A stretch of DNA of 64,000 nucleotides from Verrucomicrobiota bacterium (GTDB lineage Bacteria > Verrucomicrobiota > Verrucomicrobiia > Verrucomicrobiales > DEV007). The notes under the pieces are model-generated. The model worked only from the letters and a program-made list of their open reading frames with translations, was not told where the DNA came from and did no database searches. The stretch spans positions 1-64,000 of the forward strand of contig JAGWVU010000011.1 of the NCBI GenBank assembly GCA_018970725.1. The letters are read 5' to 3'. Made by a program: the position numbers and the translations under genes. Each line of letters opens with the position of its first letter. Position 1 is the stretch's first letter. Shown piece after piece: positions 17,450 through 26,269 of this stretch.

Positions 17450-17932
17450 TCAGCCTTCCTCGCCTTCGCCAATCTGCGCGGCGTGGTAATTCTCCAAGCC
17501 AGTCAGGCGGATGAGGTCGAGTTGGGCCTCGGCCCAATCGATGCTTTCCTCGGACTCGACCACCATGCGTTCCATGAGATCCCGGCTCCCGGCGTCCTTC
17601 TTCTCCAGACAAATCTGGATGGCGTGATTGTAAGTGGCAACGCCCTTCATTTCGAGAGCGAGACTGTTCTCAATCTGCTCCTTGGGCGTTTGCCCGACCT
17701 TGATGACATCGTAACGAGCGATTTCCGGCACCCCGTCGAGGAAGAGAATCCGGTCGATGACCTCCTCCGCGTGCTTCATTTCCTCGATCGATTCATCATA
17801 GAAATGCTTGGAGAGGCGATCGAGCCCCCAGTTGGCGCACATTTTGGCATTGATGAAATAGAGATTGATCGCTGTCAGCTCAATGGTGAGACCGGCGTTC
17901 AGCGCTTCGATAACTTGGGGATCGCCTTTCAT
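17450..17932 (-). CDS. bfr: Bacterioferritin with two altered ferroxidase ligands
   Basis: 160 residues, co-linear with E. coli Bfr without gaps over the site. Ferroxidase ligands Glu18, Glu51, His54 and Glu94 and heme ligand Met52 are present. Positions 127 and 130, Glu and His in E. coli, are both Ser here (VVESEESIDW). I re-read this from the nucleotides and it holds. The protein should still form the 24-mer cage and bind heme but may oxidise Fe(II) poorly alone. No second bfr is seen in the window. It faces the BFD gene end to end. Confidence 0.9.
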   Translation of the reverse strand: MKGDPQVIEALNAGLTIELTAINLYFINAKMCANWGLDRLSKHFYDESIEEMKHAEEVIDRILFLDGVPEIARYDVIKVGQTPKEQIENSLALEMKGVATYNHAIQICLEKKDAGSRDLMERMVVESEESIDWAEAQLDLIRLTGLENYHAAQIGEGEEG

Positions 17933-18110
17933 ACGAGTTCCCCGTCACTCTACGAAGGGTTCGGCCAGCGTCCAGCCCGAATTGCCCGGGGTTCAGCCCC
18001 CGGATCCAGGCAGTTCCCCAATCTCTTTGGGATTCCGGAGGCGTTCCTGCGTCCAAGGAGCGTGGTCCCAGGTCTTCTCCGGGGGCATCGGACCGGAGCC
18101 TTGAATCAGG

Positions 18111-19502
18111 ATGAAAAAGCGTCGCTACCTTTACCCGCGCAAACCTTCCCTTGAGGCGGGGATCCGGTCCTCTCACCTCCTCTTGGGATGGGAACCGGTC
18201 GACCGGCCGGGCATCCGTCCGATCGGCTTCGGACCGCCCCGGAATGCGGATTCGAGACCGGTCCGGCAGGGACTCAACGCGGTCTGGTTGGAGAACCCCG
18301 AATCCCACGGCCTCTGCGTGGCGCCCACCGGCTCCGGGAAAGGGCGCAACAGCCTCATTCCCCACCTGCTGACCTGGCAAGGCTCCGCGGTCGTGATCGA
18401 TCCCAAGGGTGAAGCCGCGGTGACGACCGGTCATTACCGGTCCCGGGTGCTGGGCCAACGGGTGATCTACCTGGACCCTTTCCAGTTGGCGACCCCCACC
18501 CCGGACTCGTTGAATCCGCTCGATGTGATCCGTTTTTCCGATAGTTCCCCCGAAGAGTTCGCCCTGACGGTCCCGGGATTGCTGCACCCGGACTTCAACG
18601 GTTCCACCCGCGACCCGTTTTGGGACAATAACGGAGACAGTCTCCTCAGCGGATTGGTTTGCCACATGCTGGTCTCCGGCGCCGCGGAAGACCGGCATTT
18701 TCCCAAGCTGAGGGATTATCTGATGTGTGACGACGTCCACTACAACCTGGCGGTCTTGCTGGACACCATGGGCAAAAAGATGCCGCCGATGGCTTACGGG
18801 AACCTTTCGAGCTTTGTCTCCACGGTCGAGCAAACGCGGAGCGGCATTCTGGCCACCGCCCAACAGCATCTGCGGATTCTCGCGGATCCGGCCGTGGTCC
18901 ATGGTTTGAAAACCACGACTTTCGACCTCGATGCCTTCAAGCGCGGTGAGCCGATGACCCTCTACCTCATCCTCCCAGTGACCAGACTCCAATCCCACGG
19001 CATCCTGCTGCGCAACTGGCTCAGCGCTTTGTTCCAGATCGCGATGTCACGGCAGGTGCTGCCGGAACGATCCACCCTGTTCTTCGTGGACGAAGTCGGT
19101 TCCCTCGGCCCGATGGAGCAACTCCGCACCGCTTTCACCGTGATGCGCGGCTACGGGGTTCGTGTCTTCATTTACCTCCAGGACCTGTCGCAGTTGAAGC
19201 GGATGTTTCCCCAGGACTGGGAAACGGTCGTCAACAACGCGGGCATGATCCAGACTTTCAACCTCAGCAACCACCTCATGGCAAGGCAGATGGGCGAGTT
19301 GTTCGGCAGCGATCTCCGGCCCGAGGATCTCCTCAATCTCGGACCAGATGAGCAAATCATTCTCTTCCATGGCGGGCGCTGGAAACGCTGCCTCAAGGCG
19401 GACTACCTCACGGACCCGCTGTTCAAGGACCGCTTCCAGGCCAATCCCCGCTACGGCTCAAGGAACGCTCCCTCCTCCACTTCCGGCTTGCGTCCCATTT
19501 GA
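18111..19502 (+). CDS. VirD4/TraG-like type IV coupling ATPase, soluble and orphan
   Basis: 463 residues. Walker A is APTGSGKGRN (residues 71-80), then VVIDPKGEAA, and Walker B is LFFVDEVG around residue 320; later IYLQDLSQLKRMF and IQTFNLSN are typical of the T4CP core. The N-terminal transmembrane segments of ordinary coupling proteins are missing. There is no relaxase or other type IV secretion gene in the window. Its 3' end overlaps the convergent hydrolase gene by 45 nt. It may be a lone DNA-pumping ATPase, a remnant of a conjugative element, or partner of genes elsewhere. Confidence 0.85.
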   Translation: MKKRRYLYPRKPSLEAGIRSSHLLLGWEPVDRPGIRPIGFGPPRNADSRPVRQGLNAVWLENPESHGLCVAPTGSGKGRNSLIPHLLTWQGSAVVIDPKGEAAVTTGHYRSRVLGQRVIYLDPFQLATPTPDSLNPLDVIRFSDSSPEEFALTVPGLLHPDFNGSTRDPFWDNNGDSLLSGLVCHMLVSGAAEDRHFPKLRDYLMCDDVHYNLAVLLDTMGKKMPPMAYGNLSSFVSTVEQTRSGILATAQQHLRILADPAVVHGLKTTTFDLDAFKRGEPMTLYLILPVTRLQSHGILLRNWLSALFQIAMSRQVLPERSTLFFVDEVGSLGPMEQLRTAFTVMRGYGVRVFIYLQDLSQLKRMFPQDWETVVNNAGMIQTFNLSNHLMARQMGELFGSDLRPEDLLNLGPDEQIILFHGGRWKRCLKADYLTDPLFKDRFQANPRYGSRNAPSSTSGLRPI

Positions 19503-20393
19503 GGGCATCTCCGGCGCCGCCACCGCAAAGGCATCGAACCACTGGAAGAACTGATCCCAGATCTCGCCCGGCCGGGGCGCGGGCGGACCCGTTATCCCCC
19601 CGGGCCCGGGAAGACGTTCCATCTGCTCCGCCACCGTCCACCCCGGGGCCGGTTGATTCCGTCGCTGCCGGAGCAGCCAGTCATAGAGCCGGGAACCTCC
19701 CGCCCGGCCATAAACCGGCACCAGGATGTTCCCATGGTCTCCACCTTCGAAGACCGTCAGCCTGGCCGAGCCTCCAGCCTGATTCACCGCCTCAACCATT
19801 TGCCGGTGCGGCTCCAACGGAACGACCTCGTCGAGCGCTCCATGAAACGCCCAGACCGGCAACTTGCCGAACCGTGCCGCGCTGCGCCAATCGCCATGGC
19901 CGCACACCGGAGCCAACGCGGCGAACCGTTCCGGGGCCGCGGCCGCGACCGCCCAGGCTCCCTGACCTCCGAGACTCACGCCGGTCAGGTAAACCCGGTC
20001 GGGATCGATCCGGTAGCTCGCCAGCACTTCGTCGACTAAGGCCAAAACCGCAGCCGGTTCCCAGCCACCGCCAGTGAGCTGCGGCGCCACCATGACCATG
20101 GGAAAATCAGGTTCCGCCTTGAGCCGCAAGGGAGGGCCGTAACGCTGCAACATTGCCAAATCCTTCCCCCGCCCGCTGCTGCCGTGCAGGTAGAAAAGGA
20201 GCGGCAGCTTTTCCTCCGGCCTCTCATCGTAACGCTGCGGCAGATACAGCAGATAGCGCCAAGGCTCCTGGGAAGCGGATTCCACGGCTTGCGCCGTCAC
20301 CGCGGACAACCCAGCCGCCGGAGCCGGCACCTTCTGGCCGTAAGCGGACAAACCAAGCGCCAAAAACACCGTTATGCCACCGTGCCACCTCAT
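19458..20393 (-). CDS. Exported alpha/beta-hydrolase (dienelactone/feruloyl-esterase-like)
   Basis: 311 residues from the ATG at 20393, which overlaps the upstream stop by 4 nt. Signal peptide MRWHGGITVFLALGLSAYGQ. Hydrolase core: LLFYLHGSSGRGKD (oxyanion HGxxG-like), nucleophile Ser in GVSLGGQGAW, acid AFHGALDEVVP, His in EGGDHGNI. Such PHB-depolymerase/prolyl-oligopeptidase-like proteins act on esters of plant or microbial polymers. Last gene of the run that starts with the dksA-like gene. Its 3' end overlaps the VirD4-like gene. Confidence 0.87.
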   Translation of the reverse strand: MRWHGGITVFLALGLSAYGQKVPAPAAGLSAVTAQAVESASQEPWRYLLYLPQRYDERPEEKLPLLFYLHGSSGRGKDLAMLQRYGPPLRLKAEPDFPMVMVAPQLTGGGWEPAAVLALVDEVLASYRIDPDRVYLTGVSLGGQGAWAVAAAAPERFAALAPVCGHGDWRSAARFGKLPVWAFHGALDEVVPLEPHRQMVEAVNQAGGSARLTVFEGGDHGNILVPVYGRAGGSRLYDWLLRQRRNQPAPGWTVAEQMERLPGPGGITGPPAPRPGEIWDQFFQWFDAFAVAAPEMPSNGTQAGSGGGSVP

Positions 20394-21676
20394 GAAACCT
20401 TCGGAATGGAGTTCCCCAAAATCGCCATCGTCTGCTTTTGCCACTGGCGCACCCGTTCCGCGGCGGCTTCGGCTTTTGCTTTGGCTGCGCCCGGATCCGC
20501 GGCCATGGCAAGGACTGCAGGGGCCACCCGGGGCACCGCCGCTTCGTCGTCGAGGTCGAACAACCAGTCGCCAAGACCAATGTCTTCCCACATATACCCC
20601 TTGGACGTCTGTTCGGCCCAGCGGCACACAATCGCCGGAATTCCATTGCCAACGCACAGGATCGGGCTGTGCATCTCGTTTCCAAACAATCCCGCGGACC
20701 GGGTGTAGGTGCTCAAAGCGTCCGCCGTCAGCCAGTAATCCGGTCTCCAGACCACGCGGGAACGCGCCGCCTCCGGCAGCCGGTCCCATAACAGTTCCTT
20801 GCCCACCTGCATTTGGGTGCGGTCTTCCGGACAAAGCAGAATTTTCATCGGTGTGTCCCGGATCACGGCGAGAATCGCTTCCCGCAACGGGCGATGATCA
20901 TGCTCCTTCATCTCGTCGTTTCTCGCCTGCTTCACCGGATCGGGAGCAGCTCGCTTCTCCGGAAGGGTCCAATACGGCGTATACCGCAACCGCGGAATGC
21001 AGCAGAGGAAGCTTCCCGATTCCAGCCCGTTTGCCGCCAGATAGGCTTCGGCAGCGGCGTCATCACGCAAATCCACCGCGAACGCCGCATCCGGGGCGAA
21101 GTCCAGCACCGGACAAGCCGCCCCCAGCGATTTCGCAAACGCGAGCGATCGCGAATCCCGGAAAAAGACGAAACGGGCCGCATTGAAGATCTCGATCGTT
21201 TTCGCCAGGCCCGGGTCCGAAACGTTTTTCGTGGCGCTCGAGCCCCTGGCTCCGAACGTGATCCCGTAAATGCCGAAAGGCTTACCCGTTTCTTCATGCC
21301 AACGACGGACCTCTTTCTCCCCCACCAACGAAGGTCCCGACCCATGCAGCAGAAAATCCGCGTCCCGAAACGCCGACTCAATGTCCGCCGTGCCCTGAAG
21401 AATCCGCAGCTTGGGAAACCGCGCGAGCAACATGCGGTCCACGCCGTGATCAACCCGGTTCGGCCAAAGGAAGATTTCCGCCTCTGGCAGATGCTGCTCC
21501 AGCAAGCGCAAAAGTCCGGGCGTATGGGCGATGTCTCCGATGTTGACCGTCTGCCAGGACGATCGCAAAACCACCCGCGGAGCGCGCCCCCTCCCGGCGG
21601 CAAGCCCCCGGATCACGGTGGCGAGGGTGGCGGCAAGAACGAAACGACGGCGGTCCATCCGGGATGCAAAGCTCAC
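20390..21676 (-). CDS. Polysaccharide pyruvyl transferase-family protein with Tat-like signal
   Basis: 428 residues from a GTG that overlaps the folE2 stop (GTGA); the ATG at 21658 giving MDRRRFVLAA is the alternative start. RRRFVLAATLATVI looks like a twin-arginine signal. The body shows the family pattern: SWQTVNIGDIAHTPGLL, DFLLHGSGPSLVG, YGITFGARG, and GLFGNEMHSPILCVGNGIP. These enzymes are GT-B-like and usually cytosolic, so export would be unusual. The substrate is unknown and a non-transferase role is possible. Confidence 0.75.
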   Translation of the reverse strand: MSFASRMDRRRFVLAATLATVIRGLAAGRGRAPRVVLRSSWQTVNIGDIAHTPGLLRLLEQHLPEAEIFLWPNRVDHGVDRMLLARFPKLRILQGTADIESAFRDADFLLHGSGPSLVGEKEVRRWHEETGKPFGIYGITFGARGSSATKNVSDPGLAKTIEIFNAARFVFFRDSRSLAFAKSLGAACPVLDFAPDAAFAVDLRDDAAAEAYLAANGLESGSFLCCIPRLRYTPYWTLPEKRAAPDPVKQARNDEMKEHDHRPLREAILAVIRDTPMKILLCPEDRTQMQVGKELLWDRLPEAARSRVVWRPDYWLTADALSTYTRSAGLFGNEMHSPILCVGNGIPAIVCRWAEQTSKGYMWEDIGLGDWLFDLDDEAAVPRVAPAVLAMAADPGAAKAKAEAAAERVRQWQKQTMAILGNSIPKVS

Positions 21677-22458
21677 CCAATCCGTTTTTCAATCCTCGCG
21701 TAGGCGTTGTGATTGTGGATCGACTCGAAATTTTCCGCTTCAACCCGATACCACAGGATGTTCGGCTGCTGATCTGAGCGGGCGGCCACGTTGCGCACCA
21801 GATCCTCGACGAATACCGGGTTGTCGTAAGCTTGCTCGGTCACGGCCTTTTCGTCCGGCCGCTTCAACACGCTGTAAAGTTCCGCGCTGCCGCAGCGCTC
21901 GACCAACCGGATCAGATCCTCGATCCAGATCGGCTTGCGGGAGCGCACCGCGTAGGTCACGAGCCCCCGCTGGTTGTGAGCACCGCGGTCGCTGATGGCC
22001 TTGGAACACGGACAAAGCGTGGTCACCGGGACTTTCACCGTGAGCACGAAATCGATGTCATTCCCACCGTCCGCCTCCAGTTCAAAGGAGACCTCGTAAT
22101 CGATCAATCCGGCTTTTCCGGTCACCGGAGCCGTCTTGCGCATGAAGTAAGGGAAGGTGAACTCCACATGGGACCGCCGGGCGTTGAGGCGCGCGAGAAG
22201 TTCGAGCGGGATCGCGTGGATGGTGTGAACACCGAGTTCCGGGCCGTGGGAGTTGAGCACCTCAACGAAGCGGCTCATGTGGGTGCCCTTGTATTCATGG
22301 GGCAAATCGACCGCCAGAGAAACCGTGGCCACGGTATGCTGCTCGGTAGCGGCCTTGTCCCGCACCCTGATCGGAAACCGGAGATTCTTGACCCCGACCC
22401 GGTCGATCGCGAGGTTGCGGGAGTCGTGCTGGTTTTGGGTGTCGGTAAGCTCCTCCAT
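21673..22458 (-). CDS. folE2: GTP cyclohydrolase I, type IB (FolE2)
   Basis: 261 residues. Typical FolE2 features: FPIRVRDK, DLPHEYKGTHMSRFVE, the metal-site motif TTLCPCSKAIS near residue 150, RGAHNQRG, and YDNPVFVEDLVR. It converts GTP to dihydroneopterin triphosphate for folate (and queuosine) synthesis. Unlike FolE it does not require zinc. Transcribed with rpsR and rpmG upstream and coupled to the pyruvyl-transferase-like gene by a GTGA overlap. Confidence 0.95.
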   Translation of the reverse strand: MEELTDTQNQHDSRNLAIDRVGVKNLRFPIRVRDKAATEQHTVATVSLAVDLPHEYKGTHMSRFVEVLNSHGPELGVHTIHAIPLELLARLNARRSHVEFTFPYFMRKTAPVTGKAGLIDYEVSFELEADGGNDIDFVLTVKVPVTTLCPCSKAISDRGAHNQRGLVTYAVRSRKPIWIEDLIRLVERCGSAELYSVLKRPDEKAVTEQAYDNPVFVEDLVRNVAARSDQQPNILWYRVEAENFESIHNHNAYARIEKRIG

Positions 22459-22529
22459 GAGAGATGACGCAAACCGGAAAGGGCAACCGGGACGCAGGAA
22501 CGCGGAACCGGACCGGGAGACTGCGGAAA

Positions 22530-22769
22530 TCAGCGCATCACGTTGATCGAGCGGGCACGCTTGATCTCACGTGTGATGCGGCGATGCAGCTTGGCGGAGA
22601 TGCCAGTGACACGGCGCGGATAAATCTTCCCGGTTTCCGTCACGAACTTGCTGAGGAACTCGGGGTGCTTGACGCTGATTTTGGCGGCAGGAATGTCCAA
22701 ACGCCGCCGCGGCATCTTTTTGTTGGAGCGGCGAAGGTTGGCAAGGCGTTGGCGAGTCTTGGGGACCAT
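22530..22769 (-). CDS. rpsR: 30S ribosomal protein S18
   Basis: 79 residues. The core [20 protein letters not shown] followed by [17 protein letters not shown] matches S18. No cysteines are present, so it is a zinc-independent (C-minus) form. Between rpmG and folE2 on the same strand. Confidence 0.95.
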   Translation of the reverse strand: MVPKTRQRLANLRRSNKKMPRRRLDIPAAKISVKHPEFLSKFVTETGKIYPRRVTGISAKLHRRITREIKRARSINVMR

Positions 22770-22794
22770 GGCGTGACGAAAATCGGGACAGAGG

Positions 22795-22968
22795 TTACTT
22801 CTTCTCGCGATGCAGGGTTCTCCGGTTCAGGAAGGGATTGAACTTGACCTTCTCCAACCGCCCCGGAGTCCGGAGGCTCTTCTTGTTCCGCTTGGTCACG
22901 TATTGCGAAGCGGTCTTTCCTTCCGCTCGCGCTTCCGTGCACTCCAAAATGATGATCTCCCGTGGCAT
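22795..22968 (-). CDS. rpmG: 50S ribosomal protein L33
   Basis: 57 residues, read directly from the minus strand. Begins [14 protein letters not shown] and continues [20 protein letters not shown] to a C-terminal TLHREKK. One cysteine only, so the zinc ribbon of C-plus L33 is absent. 25 nt before rpsR and 24 nt after the dksA-like gene. Confidence 0.93.
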   Translation of the reverse strand: MPREIIILECTEARAEGKTASQYVTKRNKKSLRTPGRLEKVKFNPFLNRRTLHREKK

Positions 22969-22992
22969 GAGGATGGTCAGACTAAACGGGTT

Positions 22993-23523
22993 TCAATCGT
23001 TGTCAACCGGTTCTCCCTCCTCATTCCCATCCATGAGACCGAAAAGGGAGCGGGTGGGCCGACCGTAGCTCCGGGAACTGTATCCGTTCTGCTGCTCCAG
23101 TTTCTCCTGGCATTCCACGGTCAACCGGGCGAATGGGATCGCTTCCAACCTCGCCTCAGGAATCGCCTGGCCGCTCATCTCGCAGATCCCGTAGGTTCCA
23201 TCCTCGACCCGCTTGATCGCCTCCTGGATCTCATAGAGGGCATCCTGCTCCTGGGAGAGAAGATTCAACGCGAAATCCCGGTCGTAGGCGTCGCTCCCCG
23301 CATCGGCCTGGTGCATCCCGAACGCGGAGGCTTCACTCCCTTCCGCTCGGGAACGCAGGTTGTCCTGGGCCACCCCGGCCATCGCGTCGAGTAGGTGATC
23401 CTGCAACTCAAGCAACCGCTGGTGCTGGGCTTGGACAAACGCGGAACGCTCCGGAGCGGGATTGGCGTCTCCGGACGGAGCCGGGGCGGCGGATTTGGCT
23501 TTCGACTCTTTGTCTTTTTTCAC
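22993..23523 (-). CDS. TraR/DksA-family protein lacking the full zinc finger
   Basis: 176 residues, GTG start. A charged Lys/Ala/Pro-rich head is followed by a coiled-coil core (HQRLLELQDHLLDAMAGVA, FALNLLSQEQDALYEIQEA) and the C-terminal motif YGICEMSGQAIPEARLEAIP then ARLTVEC. The four finger cysteines of DksA (CxxC...CxxC) are CxxS...TxxC here, as in zinc-independent DksA2-type proteins. DksA-like proteins bind RNA polymerase through the secondary channel and modulate stringent control. First gene of the run with rpmG, rpsR and folE2. Confidence 0.85.
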   Translation of the reverse strand: MKKDKESKAKSAAPAPSGDANPAPERSAFVQAQHQRLLELQDHLLDAMAGVAQDNLRSRAEGSEASAFGMHQADAGSDAYDRDFALNLLSQEQDALYEIQEAIKRVEDGTYGICEMSGQAIPEARLEAIPFARLTVECQEKLEQQNGYSSRSYGRPTRSLFGLMDGNEEGEPVDND

Positions 23524-24244
23524 AGCGTCGTTCTTGATTGGTTGGGCCCGGAAGCCCCGGGGCGGGCTTCTCCGGGAGAGCGGCCTTATCTAGCTGGGTT
23601 CTCTTCCACTGGCAACCCAAAAACCGTTTGTTCCTTGCCCACGGGCCTGCCACCGTACGAACTGCGACGTGCTCCCCCCCTCCGGGCCGGGCCGGCTCCA
23701 ACCTTCTTCGGGATGACGGCGAGCGCCGGACGAAGCCCGAAGCCGGAGCCGGGCAAGCCCAGTAACCCACCAGCCATGCGCCCCTCCGCTCCAAGGACTC
23801 TCTCCCGGGGGAAAGGTGCAACGCCACCACCATGGCCCCACTCCCCTTGCCTGAGTCCGTCCCAGCCAAGGGTGCTGCCGAAATGCGGACCAGAGTGTCC
23901 GCAGACTGACTGCCACCACGCCAAAACCCTTGACCCAAGGATCAATGAGGGCTCAAATCACACCAAAAAGGGAAGGAGAAACTCCCCTCGCCCCTGAACC
24001 CAGGCCGATCGATGACTCGTGGGCGAGCAAGCCTCAAAAGCCGATGACGAGCACAAAGACGACGGGTGCGTGGGCCCTCCCGCCCCCAAGGCCGCGAAGC
24101 GGTTGCTACAACCTGCGCATGACCTGTTCCACTCATTGAGAGCCGAACAACCAAAGTGCGGCTGAAGATCCGGAAGGCCGTGACTGACGGTTTTGTGATT
24201 CCGTATCCGGTGCAGTGGTTCGCTGCGTAAATCTGACCTCCCTT
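23524..24244. other. Gene-free 720-bp stretch with possible RNA structure
   Basis: No frame here looks like a protein. On the minus strand a 9-bp pair, ccgggagag (23572-23580) with ctctcccgg (23800-23808), could close a ~237-nt structured RNA containing further stems such as gggtt ... aaccc. The 3' part (agagaacccagctagataagg) faintly recalls an RNase P 3' region, but I cannot find the conserved GAGGAAAGTCC element. It probably holds the promoters of the flanking divergent genes and perhaps a noncoding RNA. Confidence 0.35.
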
Positions 24245-25489
24245 ATGAAATTCCTCCCTCTTCTTCTCCTCACAACGTCACTCTTTGCTGCTGAACCTGT
24301 CGCCACGGTCACAGGCACGCCGGGCCTCGTCGCCTTCTGGGACTTCGTGAAGCGTGAGTCAAACGGTCAAAGGCGTTTCACTGCCTATGTGCCCCACGGA
24401 GCAACGAATGAGTATCCGCTCGATGCGGGGAACTACATCAGGGACTACTGGGGAGCGGGTCGTGAAGCGACGTATTCAGATTTTCCGTTGCTGGGTCGTG
24501 GGCCGTTTGGGAATGCCATCCGCATCGTCAAAGAGACTGACGAAAACTTCCGGCCGTTCCTGTTTGTGCCGAGGTCGCGACTGCATGACACGCCGCTCGA
24601 TATCAAGGGCTCTGGAAAATCGGTCACGGTGGTCGTTTGGGCGATTCGTGAGAGCGGGAACCATGCGCTGGCGGGCATTTGGCATGAGGGCACCGATTTG
24701 AAGGAGAAGACCACCGCCACCATCGCCAAGGTGGAGCGCGGGCAGCGGCAATACGCGCTTTTTGCCGGACTTAACAAGCAGGGTAGCGCTTGCGGGCATG
24801 TGTCGGAGAACGGTGCCAGCTCCTTCCTGAACAAGTATGCGCTGCACAAGTGCAACTCGGCGGGTCTCTCTCCCGAGATACCCGCCGATTCACCCACGGA
24901 GGTGCTCGATGCGTCTTGGCAGTGCTTTGCAATGACTTTTGATCATGAGAGGGACGAACTCACCGGCTGGCTGAACGGCGTCTCTGGGGATCGCTGGCTC
25001 GATCAGCCGAAGAAGGACAAGCTGATCTCCTTTGCCTACAACGCCTACATGCAGGGACACTACGCGAATCTGCCTGGCCAGCAGGAAGGCGAGAATGAGA
25101 CCTTCCCGAAGGATCAATACTACAATCCGCCGGAAGGCGAACCGCTGAGCGTGAAGGTGCTGCGCGAGTCCACCGACGAACGCATCGAGCTGCGCGAGCA
25201 TCGCTTCACGAAGATCGAGGTCACCCTGCGCGGCGGCAAAGAGGTGTCGCGCGATCTCGTGGCTCTGCGCCTCAACCCTTGGTGGTATCCGCACGACCTC
25301 TACAAACCGAAGGACGCCCAAAGCGGCGGCCCCTTCACCATCGGTCGCGTCATCCACAGCAGCCGCAGCATCGGCTTCACCGGCTGGATCGGAGGCGTGG
25401 CCGTGTTTGACCGGGCCCTGAGCATGGAGGATCTGGAAAGGCTGGCGAAGTTACGTGAGACGATTTCGATTGCCAAGGCGCCACGCTAG
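24245..25489 (+). CDS. Secreted LamG/concanavalin A-like domain protein
   Basis: 414 residues from the ATG at 24245, which gives a clean signal peptide (MKFLPLLLLTTSLFAAEP). GTPGLVAFWDF opens a LamG-like jelly roll; VTVVVWAIRESGNHALAGIW and a C-terminal FTGWIGGVAVFDRALSMEDLE are standard LamG motifs. Large inserts lie between strands. It is probably a carbohydrate-binding or adhesive exported protein. It stands alone, flanked on both sides by gene-poor DNA. Confidence 0.78.
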   Translation: MKFLPLLLLTTSLFAAEPVATVTGTPGLVAFWDFVKRESNGQRRFTAYVPHGATNEYPLDAGNYIRDYWGAGREATYSDFPLLGRGPFGNAIRIVKETDENFRPFLFVPRSRLHDTPLDIKGSGKSVTVVVWAIRESGNHALAGIWHEGTDLKEKTTATIAKVERGQRQYALFAGLNKQGSACGHVSENGASSFLNKYALHKCNSAGLSPEIPADSPTEVLDASWQCFAMTFDHERDELTGWLNGVSGDRWLDQPKKDKLISFAYNAYMQGHYANLPGQQEGENETFPKDQYYNPPEGEPLSVKVLRESTDERIELREHRFTKIEVTLRGGKEVSRDLVALRLNPWWYPHDLYKPKDAQSGGPFTIGRVIHSSRSIGFTGWIGGVAVFDRALSMEDLERLAKLRETISIAKAPR

Positions 25490-26269
25490 TCCATGAACCC
25501 AGCGTCCTGCTTTCGCAACGGAAGTTTTCCCTGTTGGTTTTCCACCGCGTTTTTCTGTTCGCCCCGTTTGTGCGCGGAACGCAGTTCGATCCTCTGCCGC
25601 CCCCTTGGCAGGTGCTCTCAGCGCCGCCGATCACCGCAGCACCAACCTGGAAAACTGCGCTGATAGAAGCCGTATCGCCCCGAGGATACCTCGCCACCCC
25701 CGGCGGATGTCGCCGCCCGAGTCCCTACGAATCCATACGATTGGCTTGTGGGGCAATGGACCAGATTGAAGTTAGTCATGTCCGAACGCAGTTCCCCCCA
25801 TTGATCCACCAGGGATTGGTGGTTCTGATTGGGCAGGTGCGGCAGGAAATCTTGTCCGGCATCAAGCACGAAGGCCAGTTTATTCGGTTGCGAGACACGC
25901 TGCGGGCCTTCCCGGATTTGCCATTGACGGATGGGGTCCAGGAGCGAGCGGAAGAATGGTGCAACAAATGCGTCAGTCGAGGTTGCGGAGATTTCCAAGG
26001 GCTTCGCAGTATTTACAAGGGATCAGGACTTCGTGAGGATGACCCGGGTGGTGGAGGTTCCGCTGCACGAAACCAGCGGACAAAGCGGTGGGGGACGACG
26101 GGAATCATCGCGCCTTTGGTGAGATCCAAAACTCCGCGCGGATCCTTCGCCGCTGCAAAATGGCCGGGCCACCAGCAACCCGCAGGCTTTCTCGGTGTCC
26201 GGGATCAAGACGATTGACATTCGGGCCCGGGACCGGAAGGGTGCGCCGCGTCCCGACCCCGAACATCCC
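25490..26269. other. 780-bp stretch without a recognisable gene
   Basis: Several short overlapping frames exist on both strands but none has a domain, a convincing start or codon preference like its neighbours. It may hold decayed coding sequence. The last ~60 bp must contain the promoter and leader of the fabZ-like gene. Confidence 0.4.

Noticed and set aside
23560-23940. RNase P RNA on the minus strand
   Set aside because: A 3' segment looks vaguely similar, but the near-invariant GAGGAAAGTCC and the P4 pairing are missing.
25534-26217. 227-codon plus-strand frame in the gap before the fabZ-like gene
   Set aside because: No domain, no sensible start, and competing frames on the other strand; left as unexplained DNA.
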